From Sphingomonas ginkgonis (GTDB taxonomy: Bacteria; Pseudomonadota; Alphaproteobacteria; Sphingomonadales; Sphingomonadaceae): 64,000 bases of DNA. The position numbers were made by a program, and so were the translations under genes. The DNA lies in the NCBI RefSeq assembly GCF_003970925.1, contig NZ_RWJF01000001.1, forward strand, positions 2,722,501 to 2,786,500. Reading direction: 5' to 3'. Under the pieces are notes generated by a model. It saw only the letters and a program-made list of their open reading frames with translations. It made no database searches and was not told the DNA's origin. Positions 25,212-33,710 of this stretch are shown here, one piece after another. Every line of letters begins with the position of its first letter. Within the stretch, counting starts at the first letter, position 1.

Positions 25212-26510
25212 GTGCCGAGTACCGCGTCTTCCTCCCCTCGCCTGTCGTTCGGCGCGCAGGTCGCGATCGGTGCCGTGGCGGGCGTGCTGCTCGGGCTGGC
25301 CGCCAAGGCCGCGCCGGACGCGGCTTGGCTCGCGCCGGTGCTGAAGACGGTCGGCGACCTGTTCGTGCAGCTGCTGAAGGCACTGGTGCCGCCGCTGGTG
25401 GTGACGGCGGTGATCGCGAGCATTGCCAACCTCGGCCAGGTGCAGAACGGCGCGCGGCTCGCCGGGCGGACGCTCTTATGGTTCGCGATCACCGCGGCCT
25501 GCTCGGTGACGATCGGGCTGGCGGTGGGCACCATCCTGCAGCCCGGGCATCATGTCGGCGGGCCGCTCGCCGCTGGGCATCCGGACTCGATGGGCAGCTG
25601 GACGGATTTCCTGAAGGGGCTGTTCCCCTCCAACATCCTCGGGCTGCAGGCGTCGACGACTTTGGCCGATGGGACGGCCAAGACGGGTCTCAGCTTCAAC
25701 ATCCTCCAGCTGGTCGTGATCTCGGTCGCGCTAGGGTTCGCGGCAGTGAAGCTGGGCGACCGGGGCCGGCCGTTTCTCGCGCTGGCTGACTCGCTGCTGC
25801 AGATCAGTCGGCAGCTGCTGAACTGGGTGCTCAAGCTGACGCCCATCGGCACGGCCGGGCTGCTCGGGACGGCGGTCGCAAGCTATGGCTGGGCGACCCT
25901 CGCGTCGCTCGGCTGGTTCGCCGCGGCGGTCTATCTCGGGCTGCTGCTGGTCGGGTTCGGCCTCTATCCCGCGATCCTGCTGCTGAAGGGCCTGCCGGTC
26001 GGGCAGTTCGCGCGCGCCGCCCTGCCCGCCGCGCAATTGGGCTTCGTCAGCCGGACGTCGATCGGCACCTTGCCGCTGACCGAGGAGCGGACGATCGGGG
26101 CGCTCGGCGTGCCGCGCAGCTACGCCGCCTTCGCGGTGCCGCTCGGCGCGACGACCAAGATGGACGGCTGCGCGGCGATCTACCCGGCGGTGTCGGCGCT
26201 GTTCGTCGCGCAATTCTACGGGATCGCGCTGGGGCCGCTCCATTATGCGATGATCGCCTTTGTCTCGATCGTCGGATCGGCGGCGACGGCGGGGGTGACG
26301 GGGGCGACGGTGATGCTGACGCTGACCCTCTCGACGCTCGGGCTGCCGCTCGAGGGCGCGGGGCTGCTGCTGGCGATCGACCCGATCCTCGACATGGGCC
26401 GGACCGCGCTGAACGTCACCGGGCAGATGCTCGTCCCCTATGTGGTGGCGCACGAGGAGGGGCTGCTGGAAGCTCCGGTGCAAGTTCCGGAGCGGGTGGT
26501 GCTGGCGTGA
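25212..26510 (+). CDS. Dicarboxylate/amino acid:cation symporter (DAACS)
   Basis: 432-aa secondary transporter of the glutamate/aspartate/C4-dicarboxylate:cation family. Eight TM helices and two re-entrant loops are expected; visible marks are the SRTSIGTLPLT segment (serine-rich loop equivalent), GATTKMDGCAAIYPAVSALFVAQ, and the late GLLLAIDPILDMGRTALNVTGQ with the cation- and substrate-binding Asp/Arg/Asn. The start is the GTG with AAGGA eight bases upstream; another in-frame GTG lies 36 bases earlier. The transported species (glutamate, aspartate, succinate) cannot be chosen from sequence. Confidence 0.88.
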   Translation: MPSTASSSPRLSFGAQVAIGAVAGVLLGLAAKAAPDAAWLAPVLKTVGDLFVQLLKALVPPLVVTAVIASIANLGQVQNGARLAGRTLLWFAITAACSVTIGLAVGTILQPGHHVGGPLAAGHPDSMGSWTDFLKGLFPSNILGLQASTTLADGTAKTGLSFNILQLVVISVALGFAAVKLGDRGRPFLALADSLLQISRQLLNWVLKLTPIGTAGLLGTAVASYGWATLASLGWFAAAVYLGLLLVGFGLYPAILLLKGLPVGQFARAALPAAQLGFVSRTSIGTLPLTEERTIGALGVPRSYAAFAVPLGATTKMDGCAAIYPAVSALFVAQFYGIALGPLHYAMIAFVSIVGSAATAGVTGATVMLTLTLSTLGLPLEGAGLLLAIDPILDMGRTALNVTGQMLVPYVVAHEEGLLEAPVQVPERVVLA

Positions 26511-26545
26511 GGTCATTCCACCACTCGGCTGCGCGATCGGTTTCT

Positions 26546-26570
26546 CTCCCCTGAAGCAGGTTCAGGGGAG
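26546..26570. repeat. Perfect 10-bp hairpin CTCCCCTGAA / TTCAGGGGAG
   Basis: A 10-bp perfect stem with a 5-base loop lies 36 bases after the symporter stop and before phoH. No T-run follows, so it is a poor intrinsic terminator. The arm sequence resembles the element inside ylxR (CCTTTCCC-TGAA-GGGGAAGG at 42640-42660), so it is probably a solo copy of that second repeat family. Confidence 0.6.
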
Positions 26571-26685
26571 GAATGGGTGCTTGCCTGAGGGCGGGTTGGC
26601 CCTATCTTGGTTGCGAACGGGGCGCTTGAGGAGTCGAACGGGGCCTGATGAGTCGTGAGCATAAGCTGACCGGTGGCGCTGCCTG

Positions 26686-27681
26686 ATGGCCAAGCGCGAC
26701 CTCGCCCCCGCCGCCAACGATCGAGCCCGGCTCGAGCTCGAATTCGAACAACCCTATCTGATCGGCCCCCTGTTCGGCGACTATGACCGGCACCTGCTGG
26801 CGATCGAGGACCGGCTCGGCGTGAACATCGCGGCGCGCGGGTCCAAGGTGCAGATCGAGGGCGAGCCGGATGCCGCGGCGCGGGCGCGCGAGGTGCTGCT
26901 CGGGCTCTACAACCGACTGGACCAGGGCCATGACATCGACATGGCGGCGGTCGAATCCGTGCTCGGCATGGCCAACCAGGGCAAGCTCGACGGGATCATC
27001 AGCGACGACGTTGGCGCCGCGCCGCGGGTGATGATCCGCACGCGCAAGAAGACGATCGTCCCGCGCTCCACGGTGCAGACCCACTACATGGAAGCGCTGG
27101 CGCGCGACGACATGATCTTCGCGCTGGGCCCGGCGGGCACCGGCAAGACGTATCTGGCGGTGGCGCAGGCGGTCAGCCAGCTGATCGGCGGGAGCGTCGA
27201 CCGGCTGATCCTGTCGCGCCCCGCGGTCGAGGCGGGCGAGCGGCTGGGCTTCCTCCCCGGCGACATGAAGGAGAAGGTCGATCCCTATCTCCGCCCCCTG
27301 TACGACGCGCTCTACGACATGCTCCCGACCGAGCAGGTCGAGCGGCGGATCGCCAGCGGCGAGATCGAGATCGCGCCGATTGCCTTCATGCGCGGGCGGA
27401 CGCTCAACGATGCCTTCATCATCCTCGACGAGGCGCAGAACACCACGCCGCAGCAGATGAAGATGTTCCTGACCCGCTTCGGCATGCGCAGTCGGATGGT
27501 GATCTGCGGCGACCCCAACCAGACCGACCTTCCGCGCGGGGTCGAGAGCGGGCTGGCCGACGCGGTCGGCAAGCTCGAGGGCATTCCCAAGATCGAGATG
27601 GTGCGCTTCGGCGCCGCCGACGTTGTCCGCCATCCACTCGTCGGGCGGATCGTCGAAGCCTATGAGGGGCCGGCGCAATGA
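26686..27681 (+). CDS. phoH: PhoH-like ATPase
   Basis: 331-aa PhoH-family P-loop ATPase. Walker A is GPAGTGKTYLAV near residue 147 and Walker B is FIILDEAQNTTPQQMKMFLTR near 244 (quoted in parts). The N-terminal 100 residues hold the KH-like region (LGVNIAARGSKVQIEGEP). It is predicted to be an RNA-related ATPase or helicase. It forms an operon with ybeY (4-base overlap) and the corC-like gene, the conserved phoH-ybeY-corC-lnt order; lnt follows after the GIY-YIG/repeat block. No good RBS precedes the ATG. Confidence 0.93.
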   Translation: MAKRDLAPAANDRARLELEFEQPYLIGPLFGDYDRHLLAIEDRLGVNIAARGSKVQIEGEPDAAARAREVLLGLYNRLDQGHDIDMAAVESVLGMANQGKLDGIISDDVGAAPRVMIRTRKKTIVPRSTVQTHYMEALARDDMIFALGPAGTGKTYLAVAQAVSQLIGGSVDRLILSRPAVEAGERLGFLPGDMKEKVDPYLRPLYDALYDMLPTEQVERRIASGEIEIAPIAFMRGRTLNDAFIILDEAQNTTPQQMKMFLTRFGMRSRMVICGDPNQTDLPRGVESGLADAVGKLEGIPKIEMVRFGAADVVRHPLVGRIVEAYEGPAQ

Positions 27682-28184
27682 CGCTCGAGATCGCCCTCGA
27701 CGCCGACGAGGAGTGGGACAGTAGCACCGACTGGGCGCGGCTCGCCGACGCGGCGGCCCGCTCGGCCATTCTCGAGAGCGCGTTTCCGCAACTCGCCGCT
27801 GCCGCGCGGTCGGTCGAGATCAGCGTCCGGCTGACCAGCGACGCGGAGGTGCGTGTGCTGAACGCCGAGTGGCGCGGCAAGGACAAGCCGACCAACGTCC
27901 TGTCCTTCCCGATGCTCGAGGAAGACGAGTTGAACCAGGCAATGGTTGCCGGACCCGAACTGTTGCTCGGCGATCTGGTGCTTGCGCGCGGGGTCTGCGA
28001 GAGCGAGGCGGCGGACAAGGGGGTGGCGGTCGCGACCCATGCGACGCACCTGATGGTGCACGGGACGCTCCACTTGCTTGGCTATGATCATGGCGACGAC
28101 GACGAGGCCGAAGACATGGAGGCGCGCGAGGTGCGCGCCCTCGCCCGGCTCGGGATCGCCGACCCCTACCAGGTGAACGACTGA
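27678..28184 (+). CDS. ybeY: Endoribonuclease YbeY
   Basis: 168-aa zinc endoribonuclease acting in 16S rRNA 3'-end maturation and ribosome quality control. The metal motif HGTLHLLGYDHG (Hx3Hx5H) lies near residue 127, and NVLSFPM and ELLLGDLVLA are also family marks. Its start overlaps phoH and its last base is the first base of the corC-like gene. Confidence 0.95.
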   Translation: MTLEIALDADEEWDSSTDWARLADAAARSAILESAFPQLAAAARSVEISVRLTSDAEVRVLNAEWRGKDKPTNVLSFPMLEEDELNQAMVAGPELLLGDLVLARGVCESEAADKGVAVATHATHLMVHGTLHLLGYDHGDDDEAEDMEAREVRALARLGIADPYQVND

Positions 28185-29059
28185 TGGCCAGCCAGCCTGA
28201 CAACGGCAGCCGATTATGGCGCGGGATGCGTGCCCTGATCTTCGGTGACGATCATGAGACGACGCTGCGCGACCAGATCGAGGAGGCGATCGACGAGGCG
28301 GAGACGCAGCGCCCGGTGCGCGGCGACCTCAGCCCGCACGAGCGGCAGATGCTGCGCAACCTGCTGCACTTCGGCGATCGCACCGCTGGCGAGGTGGCGG
28401 TCACCCGCGGCGAGATCGTCGCGGTGCCCGAGACGATCGGCTTCGACGCGCTGGTGACCGCGCTCGCCGAGGCGGGCCACAGCCGCCTGCCCGTCTATGG
28501 CGAAAGCCTCGACGAGGTGACCGGCATGGTGCTGGTCAAGGACGTGTTCGCCGCGATGCAGGGACCGCCCGAGGGCCGCTCGGTCAAGGCGCTGGTTCGC
28601 GAGCCCTTGTTCGTGCCCGAAAGCATGGGGGTGCTCGACCTGCTCGCGCGAATGCGGGCGCAGCGGGTGCACCTGGCGATCGTCGTCGACGAGTTCGGCG
28701 GGACCGAGGGGTTGATCACCATCGAGGACATCGTCGAGGAGATCGTCGGCGAGATCGAGGACGAGCATGACGAGGCCGGCGCGCAGCTGCTGGTCGCGCT
28801 CGACGACGGTCTGTGGGAGGCCGACGCCCGGGTCGAGCTGGAGGAGCTGGCGCAGGCGGTCGACCCGCGTTTCGAGGATGAGGAGGACGAGGTCGACACG
28901 CTGGGTGGCCTCGCCTTCCTGCTCGCCGGGCACATTCTCGAGCCGGGCGAGGACGTCTGCCATCCGAGCGGCTGGCGGATCGAGTGCGTCGCGGCGGACC
29001 GGACCAAGATGACCCGGCTCCGCCTCCATGCGCCCGGCGAGGCGCCGGTCCCCGCCTAG
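28184..29059 (+). CDS. CorC/HlyC-type CBS-domain protein
   Basis: 291-aa cytoplasmic protein with two CBS domains (about 75-195, e.g. [23 protein letters not shown] and [20 protein letters not shown] in parts) followed by a C-terminal transporter-associated FAD-like domain (from about 205). It lacks the N-terminal TM domain of CNNM/CorB proteins, so it is the CorC-type form implicated in magnesium and cobalt efflux. Third gene of the phoH-ybeY operon. Its stop shares a CTAG with the convergent VOC gene. Confidence 0.88.
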   Translation: MASQPDNGSRLWRGMRALIFGDDHETTLRDQIEEAIDEAETQRPVRGDLSPHERQMLRNLLHFGDRTAGEVAVTRGEIVAVPETIGFDALVTALAEAGHSRLPVYGESLDEVTGMVLVKDVFAAMQGPPEGRSVKALVREPLFVPESMGVLDLLARMRAQRVHLAIVVDEFGGTEGLITIEDIVEEIVGEIEDEHDEAGAQLLVALDDGLWEADARVELEELAQAVDPRFEDEEDEVDTLGGLAFLLAGHILEPGEDVCHPSGWRIECVAADRTKMTRLRLHAPGEAPVPA

Positions 29060-29478
29060 TTCTTCGCGAACAGCCGGGCGGGGTCGGCCATCGCCTTGAA
29101 CTCGAGCGCATTGCCCGCGGGATCGAGCAGGAACATGGTCGCCTGCTCGCCCGGCAGCCCGGCGAAGCGGACGGTCGGCTCGATGACGAAGCGCTGGTTG
29201 GCGGCGCGCAGCCGGTCAGCGAGCGCCTGCCAGCTGGCCATGTCGAGCACCAGCCCGAAGTGCGGCACGGGGACGTCCTCGCCGTCGACCGGATTGGAGG
29301 CGCGGGCGCGCGCGGCCTCCGGCGCGAGATGGGCGACGATCTGGTGGCCGTGGAGATCAAAGTCGATCCACCGGTCCGAACTGCGTCCCTCCGGACAGCC
29401 GAGCAGCTCCCCGTAGAAGCGGCGCGCGGCGGCGAGGTCGTCGACGGGGAAGGCGAGGTGGAAGGGTGGCGGGGTCAT
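29056..29478 (-). CDS. VOC family protein (glyoxalase/extradiol dioxygenase fold)
   Basis: 140-aa VOC-superfamily protein with two beta-alpha-beta-beta-beta modules. The first begins [22 protein letters not shown] with metal ligand His near residue 7; the second begins [20 protein letters not shown] with another His; the end [15 protein letters not shown] supplies the Glu. The set His-His-Glu suggests that a metal site is kept. The substrate is unknown; sequences like this are usually labelled glyoxalase or ring-cleaving dioxygenase-like. Confidence 0.82.
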   Translation of the reverse strand: MTPPPFHLAFPVDDLAAARRFYGELLGCPEGRSSDRWIDFDLHGHQIVAHLAPEAARARASNPVDGEDVPVPHFGLVLDMASWQALADRLRAANQRFVIEPTVRFAGLPGEQATMFLLDPAGNALEFKAMADPARLFAKN

Positions 29479-29542
29479 GGCAGGAGTATAGGCGGTCGGG
29501 GGACGGACGGAAGGGTTCTTGCGGGCCGGGGGAGCGGGAAGA

Positions 29543-29634
29543 AGCTGGATCCCCGCTTTCGCGGGGATGACGGCTGCTGGGTTGGAGCGGGCGTATCAGC
29601 CGTCATCCCCGCGCACGCGGGGATCCCGCTTCTT
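29543..29634. repeat. Dispersed palindromic repeat pair next to the GIY-YIG gene
   Basis: Two units of the CGTCATCCCCGCG family in inverted orientation (29543-29572 and 29601-29634). The second unit ends only two bases before the stop codon of the GIY-YIG nuclease gene. Each unit has its own hairpin. Confidence 0.88.
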
Positions 29635-29636
29635 GG

Positions 29637-29975
29637 TTACACCTGCATGAGGTCCCACAGGTCGCGCCAGTCCGGGTTGTTGCGCTCGATCGCCTCGATC
29701 TTCCACGCGCGCCGCCACTTCTTCATCGCCTTCTCCGCCCCGATCGCCTCGTCGATGGTGGGGAACTCCTCGGCATGGACGAGGCGGCTGCAGCGGTAGC
29801 GGCGGCAGAAGGCCGAGCCTCGGCCGCTGCGATGGGCGTGGATCCTGGCTTCGAGGTCGGCGGTGACGCCGATGTAGAGGGTGCCGCGGTAGCGATTGGC
29901 CATGATGTAGACCCAGCCCGACAGGTGAACCTCCCGCGTTCTCCCCCGAGCAACGGCGAATGCAGCCCGTTTCAC
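29637..29975 (-). CDS. GIY-YIG nuclease family protein
   Basis: 112-aa single-domain GIY-YIG nuclease. The signature is GWVYIMANRYRGTLYIGVTAD, given here as WVYIM (GIY position) and LYIGVT (YIG position), then the catalytic Arg in LEARIHAHRSG and Glu in FPTIDEAIGAEKAMKKWRR. The GTG start is needed to keep the first strand. It belongs to the small stand-alone type (UPF0213/YhbQ-like) with no known cellular role. It is bracketed on both sides by palindromic repeats, 2 bases from one and 16 from the other. Confidence 0.85.
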   Translation of the reverse strand: MKRAAFAVARGRTREVHLSGWVYIMANRYRGTLYIGVTADLEARIHAHRSGRGSAFCRRYRCSRLVHAEEFPTIDEAIGAEKAMKKWRRAWKIEAIERNNPDWRDLWDLMQV

Positions 29976-29991
29976 CCCGTCTCGTCAAGGG

Positions 29992-30351
29992 AGCTGGACC
30001 CCCGCTTTCGCGGGGGTGACGGTTGTCCGGACGATCGGGCAGCTTTCTGCCGTCATCCCCGCGCAAGCGGGGATCCCGCTTCTTCCCTTTGCCCGACGAA
30101 GGCAGCTGGACCCTCGCTTTCGCGGGGGTGACGCGACTGGGGTGGGGCGGGCATACCGGCCGTCATTCCCGCGCAAGCGGGGATCCCGCTTCTTCCTTTG
30201 CCCGACGCAGGCAGCTGGACCCGCGCTTCCGCAGGAGGTGACGCGACTGGGGTGGGGCGGGCATACCGGCCGTCATTCCCGCGCAAGCGGGGATCCCGCT
30301 TCTTCCTTTGCCCGACGAAGGCAGCTGGACCCCCGCTTTCGCGGGGGTGAC
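29992..30351. repeat. Cluster of palindromic repeats with a 110-bp tandem array
   Basis: Unit at 29992-30021, then from 30051 an array in which the same 110-bp segment recurs with near identity (ACGCGACTGGGGTGGGGCGG at 30131 and again at 30241). Each period holds one left unit (CGTCATTCCCGCGCAAGCGG) and one right unit (AGCTGGACC... CGCGGGGGTGAC). About 2.7 copies are present, ending with a complete right unit at 30322-30351. Mutations in one right unit (CGCTTCCGCAGGAGGTGAC) show decay. It fills the gap between the GIY-YIG gene and lnt; no gene is present. Confidence 0.88.
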
Positions 30352-30419
30352 GGGTGAGAGTGCTGCGTTCGAGCGCTCCCCCGTGCCAAAGCGCGCTGCT
30401 GCTGCCATAGGCGCGGCCC

Positions 30420-31961
30420 ATGATCGATTCTTCGTGGCGCCGGGGATGGCGCGGGGCTTTGGTGGCGGTTGGGGCGGGCGCGGGGTCGGCGTTCGCCTTC
30501 CAGCCGTTCGGGATCGAGCCGCTGATGCCGCTCGCCTTCGCGCTGCTGTTCTGGCTGATCGCCGACACCGCCAGCCTGTGGCGCGCGCTGCTGGTCGGCT
30601 GGCTGTTCGGGCTCGGCCAGTTCTGCATCGGGCTGAACTGGATCGCCACCGCCTTCACCTTCCAGGCGGCGATGCCGGCGTGGCTCGGATGGCTCGCGGT
30701 GTTCCTGCTGTCGCTCTATCTCGCGGTCTATCCGATGCTGGCGGTCGCGCTCGGCTGGACCTTCGGGCGGCGGTCGGAGATCGCCCGTATGCTGGCGCTC
30801 GCGGGCGCCTGGGCGCTGTGCGAATATCTGCGCGCGACGATGTTCACCGGCTTTGCCTGGAACCCGGTCGCCGCGGCGAGCGTGCCGGTCGCGGCGCATG
30901 TCGTCCCGCTGGTCGGCACTTATGGTGCATCGGCGCTGATGGTGCTGCTCGGCGGCGCGCTGTTCCTGCTCGGGCGGTGGGAGGTCCGGCCGCTGCTGGC
31001 GGTGGCGGCGAGCGGTCTCCTGCTCGCGGTGGTCGCGCCGCTCACCACCCGGCTCCTGCCGCCGCGCCCCGAGACGCTGCGCATCGTTCAGTCGAACATC
31101 GGCCAGGAACAACGCTGGAGCCCCGCCGCCGCCGGCCAGTCCGAGCGGCGATTGACCGCGCTGTCGATGGCGCCCGACCTACCCTCCCCCTTCCTCCTCT
31201 TCTGGCCCGAGTCCGCGATCACCGAGCCGCTCGAAGACCAGCGCCGCGGCGCCGAGCCGTTCGTGCTGGCCCAGCGGCAGACCGCGGCCGCGCTGCTCGG
31301 ACCGCGCGACCTGCTGATGGCGGGCGGGATCGGGCTGCTGTCGACCGACGGGCGGCAGGTCAGCGGCGGGGTCAACAGCATCTTCGTCCTCGGCCAGGGC
31401 GGGCGCGAGATCGGGCGCTACGACAAGGCGCACCTCGTTCCCTATGGCGAGTATCTGCCGATGCGCCCGCTGCTGTCGGCGATCGGCCTGTCGCGCCTTG
31501 CGCCCGGCGACCTCGACTATGCCTCGGGGCCCGGCCCGGCGACCATCGCCATGCCCGACGGCCTGCGGGTCGGCTTCCAGCTCTGCTACGAGATGATCTT
31601 CTCGGGCGAGGTGGTCGACCGACGGCACCGGCCCGAGGTGATCTTCAACCCTTCCAACGATGCCTGGTTCGGGCGCTGGGGGCCGCCGCAGCACCTCGCC
31701 CAGGCCCGGCTCCGCGCCGCCGAGGAAGGCTTGCCGGTGATCCGCTCGACGCCCACCGGGATCAGCGCGCTGGTCGACGCAGACGGGCGCCTGCTCCGCC
31801 AGATCGGCTGGAAGCAGGCCGGCGTCATCACCGCCCCGCTGCCTCCCGCCCGCACGCCCACCCTGTTCGCCATGACCGGCAACCTGCTGCCGATCCTGCT
31901 CGGCTTTGCGCTCCTCATCGGGGCCATTGTGATCGACCGCGGCCGCCGCTACAGGGCATGA
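30420..31961 (+). CDS. lnt: Apolipoprotein N-acyltransferase
   Basis: 513-aa inner-membrane enzyme that adds the third acyl chain to the N-terminal Cys of lipoproteins. Six to seven N-terminal TM helices (residues 10-210) precede a periplasmic nitrilase-like domain with the catalytic triad: Glu in FWPESAI (about 264), Lys in YDKAHLVPYGEYLP (about 334) and Cys in GFQLCYEMIF (about 388). A last TM helix lies near 490. It would follow corC in the ancestral order, but repeats and two reverse-strand genes now intervene. An in-frame overlap with repeat DNA upstream is ignored. Confidence 0.94.
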   Translation: MIDSSWRRGWRGALVAVGAGAGSAFAFQPFGIEPLMPLAFALLFWLIADTASLWRALLVGWLFGLGQFCIGLNWIATAFTFQAAMPAWLGWLAVFLLSLYLAVYPMLAVALGWTFGRRSEIARMLALAGAWALCEYLRATMFTGFAWNPVAAASVPVAAHVVPLVGTYGASALMVLLGGALFLLGRWEVRPLLAVAASGLLLAVVAPLTTRLLPPRPETLRIVQSNIGQEQRWSPAAAGQSERRLTALSMAPDLPSPFLLFWPESAITEPLEDQRRGAEPFVLAQRQTAAALLGPRDLLMAGGIGLLSTDGRQVSGGVNSIFVLGQGGREIGRYDKAHLVPYGEYLPMRPLLSAIGLSRLAPGDLDYASGPGPATIAMPDGLRVGFQLCYEMIFSGEVVDRRHRPEVIFNPSNDAWFGRWGPPQHLAQARLRAAEEGLPVIRSTPTGISALVDADGRLLRQIGWKQAGVITAPLPPARTPTLFAMTGNLLPILLGFALLIGAIVIDRGRRYRA

Positions 31962-31962
31962 C

Positions 31963-31978
31963 ATAAAGATTTCCTTAT
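31963..31978 (+). promoter_or_regulatory. Candidate operator upstream of metK (ATAAAGA-2-TCCTTAT)
   Basis: An imperfect 16-bp palindrome ATAAAGATTTCCTTAT lies 28 bases before the metK ATG, followed by a further half site (CCTTATAT). It is sharply AT-rich in GC-rich DNA. It resembles, from memory, the ATAAAGA-type palindromes assigned to ArsR-family SAH-responsive repressors (SahR) of methionine-cycle genes in alphaproteobacteria. That assignment is inference. No SAM-II or other riboswitch fold is obvious in this short leader. Confidence 0.45.
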
Positions 31979-32006
31979 ATCCTTATATCGAGGGTTTCGC
32001 AGCGCA

Positions 32007-33218
32007 ATGCGTCACAACTATCTCTTCACCTCCGAGAGCGTTTCCGAAGGCCATCCCGACAAGGTCGCCGACCAGATCAGCGACGCGATCGTCGACCTCT
32101 TCCTGTCCAAGGACCCCGAGGCGCGGGTCGCGTGCGAAACCCTGACGACCACCCAGAAGGTGGTGCTGGCGGGCGAGATCCGCGGCCAGGGGATCATGGA
32201 CACGCAAGGCAACTGGGCGCCCGGCGTGCCGGAGGAGATCGAGCAGGCGGTGCGCGAGACCGTGAAGCGGATCGGCTACGAGCAGGACGGTTTCCACTGG
32301 GAGAGCCTCGACTTCTCCAACAACCTCCACCCCCAGTCGGCGCACATCGCGCAGGGCGTCGATGCCAGCGGCAACAAGGACGAAGGCGCGGGCGACCAGG
32401 GCATCATGTTCGGCTTCGCCTGCGACGAGACCCCGGACCTGATGCCGGCGACGCTCTACTACAGCCACAAGATCCTCGAGCGGATGGCCGCGGACCGCCA
32501 TTCGGGCGCCGCCGCCTTCCTCGAGCCCGACGCCAAGAGCCAGGTCACGCTGCGCTTCGAGGACGGCAAGCCGGTGCGCGCCACCGCGATCGTCGTCTCG
32601 ACCCAGCACGCCAAGGGCTATGACGAGGGCGACCGCGAGGCCGAGCTCCACAGCTATGTGAAGAAGGTCGTCGCCGACGTCATCCCGCACGAGCTGCTCA
32701 ACGGCGAGACGGTCTACCACATCAACCCGACCGGCAGCTTCGAGATCGGCGGCCCGGACGGCGACGCCGGGCTGACCGGGCGCAAGATCATCGTCGACAC
32801 CTATGGCGGCGCGGCCCCGCACGGCGGCGGCGCGTTCAGCGGCAAGGACCCGACCAAGGTCGACCGCTCGGCCGCCTATGCGGCGCGCTACCTCGCCAAG
32901 AACATCGTCGCGGCCGGGCTCGCCCGCCGCTGCACCATCCAGCTCGCCTACGCGATCGGCGTGTCGGAGCCGCTCTCGCTCTACGTCGACACCCACGGCA
33001 CCGGGACGGTCGACGACAGCGCGATCGAGCTGGCGATCGGGCGGGTCGAGAAGCTGGGTGGGCTGACCCCGCGCGGGATCCGCATCGCGCTCGACCTCAA
33101 CAAGCCGATCTATTCGAAGACGGCGGCCTACGGCCACTTCGGGCGCAAGGCCGAGGGCGACCTGTTCCCGTGGGAACGGACCGACCTGGTCGAGGAGCTC
33201 AAGGCCGCGCTGGCCTGA
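32007..33218 (+). CDS. metK: S-adenosylmethionine synthetase
   Basis: 403-aa enzyme making SAM from methionine and ATP. Family motifs are all present: [20 protein letters not shown] at the start, [12 protein letters not shown] near 130, and [19 protein letters not shown] near 275. It acts as a cytoplasmic tetramer. It has its own AT-rich promoter/operator region and a strong terminator, so it is a single-gene unit. The SAM made here also feeds MiaB, TrmB and the ICMT-like enzyme in this window. Confidence 0.97.
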   Translation: MRHNYLFTSESVSEGHPDKVADQISDAIVDLFLSKDPEARVACETLTTTQKVVLAGEIRGQGIMDTQGNWAPGVPEEIEQAVRETVKRIGYEQDGFHWESLDFSNNLHPQSAHIAQGVDASGNKDEGAGDQGIMFGFACDETPDLMPATLYYSHKILERMAADRHSGAAAFLEPDAKSQVTLRFEDGKPVRATAIVVSTQHAKGYDEGDREAELHSYVKKVVADVIPHELLNGETVYHINPTGSFEIGGPDGDAGLTGRKIIVDTYGGAAPHGGGAFSGKDPTKVDRSAAYAARYLAKNIVAAGLARRCTIQLAYAIGVSEPLSLYVDTHGTGTVDDSAIELAIGRVEKLGGLTPRGIRIALDLNKPIYSKTAAYGHFGRKAEGDLFPWERTDLVEELKAALA

Positions 33219-33224
33219 TGCGAA

Positions 33225-33252
33225 AAGGGCGGGGCCTCGCAGCCCCGCCCTT
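33225..33252 (+). terminator. Rho-independent terminator after metK
   Basis: 11-bp perfect stem AAGGGCGGGGC / GCCCCGCCCTT with a 6-base loop, starting six bases after the metK stop. It lies between metK and the convergent small secreted protein gene and could serve both strands (A-run on one side, TTCCGCTT on the other). Confidence 0.8.
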
Positions 33253-33275
33253 CCGCTTGAAGGTCGTCCGGCCGG

Positions 33276-33596
33276 TTACCAGCGGCGATCCTTCATGTTG
33301 TGCTTCTTGTTGTACACCCGCGCCGACAGCTGGTCGTAGCGGCGCTGGAGGTCGGCCACCTCGTAGCGGCTGTAGCCGCCGCGCGCGTAGCGATCGTCCA
33401 TCCGCTCGAGATTGACGAACTGGCGACGCAGGCTGTTCGCCTCGCCCCGGGTCAGCGAGCCGTTGGCGACGCCCTGCTCGATCCGGTTGTAGAGATTGGC
33501 CTGACGCTGGCCGATCGGCTGCCAGTTCTGGGCGGCAGCGGGGACGGCGACGGCGACGGCCGAGGCGGCGGTCAGGGCAAGAACGAGCTTGTTCAC
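33276..33596 (-). CDS. Small secreted protein, hypothetical
   Basis: 106-aa protein with a Sec signal peptide (NKLVLALTAASAVAVAVPAAAQ, cleavage after AAAQ or AAA). The mature part is a charged helical segment (LYNRIEQGVANGSLTRGEANSLRRQF; then YSRYEVADLQRRYDQLSARV, given in parts) resembling small periplasmic proteins of sphingomonads. No Cys. The start is a GTG with GGAG eight bases upstream; the frame is open further up but without a signal peptide. Function unknown. Confidence 0.75.
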   Translation of the reverse strand: MNKLVLALTAASAVAVAVPAAAQNWQPIGQRQANLYNRIEQGVANGSLTRGEANSLRRQFVNLERMDDRYARGGYSRYEVADLQRRYDQLSARVYNKKHNMKDRRW

Positions 33597-33710
33597 GATC
33601 GTGACTCCTTCGACTGGGCTCCCTCGAAAAGGGGAGTTACCGCCGACCAACGCTCGTTTTCCGAGGTGTATCCCTCGTTCATCCGCCGTTGTTTTCGGGT
33701 CACACGAGGT

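Noticed and set aside
26546-26570. Intrinsic terminator after the symporter gene
   Set aside because: The stem is perfect, but no T-run follows on either strand and the sequence matches the ylxR-type repeat, so it is listed as a repeat.
30051-30351. CRISPR-like look of regularly spaced repeats
   Set aside because: The repeats are palindromic and alternate in orientation, the spacers are themselves repeated with the 110-bp period, and no cas gene is present. It is a tandem copy of the dispersed repeat.
31940-32006. SAM riboswitch upstream of metK
   Set aside because: Only 45 bases separate lnt and metK, and the sequence is an AT-rich palindrome without the conserved pairings of SAM-I, SAM-II or SAM/SAH riboswitches.
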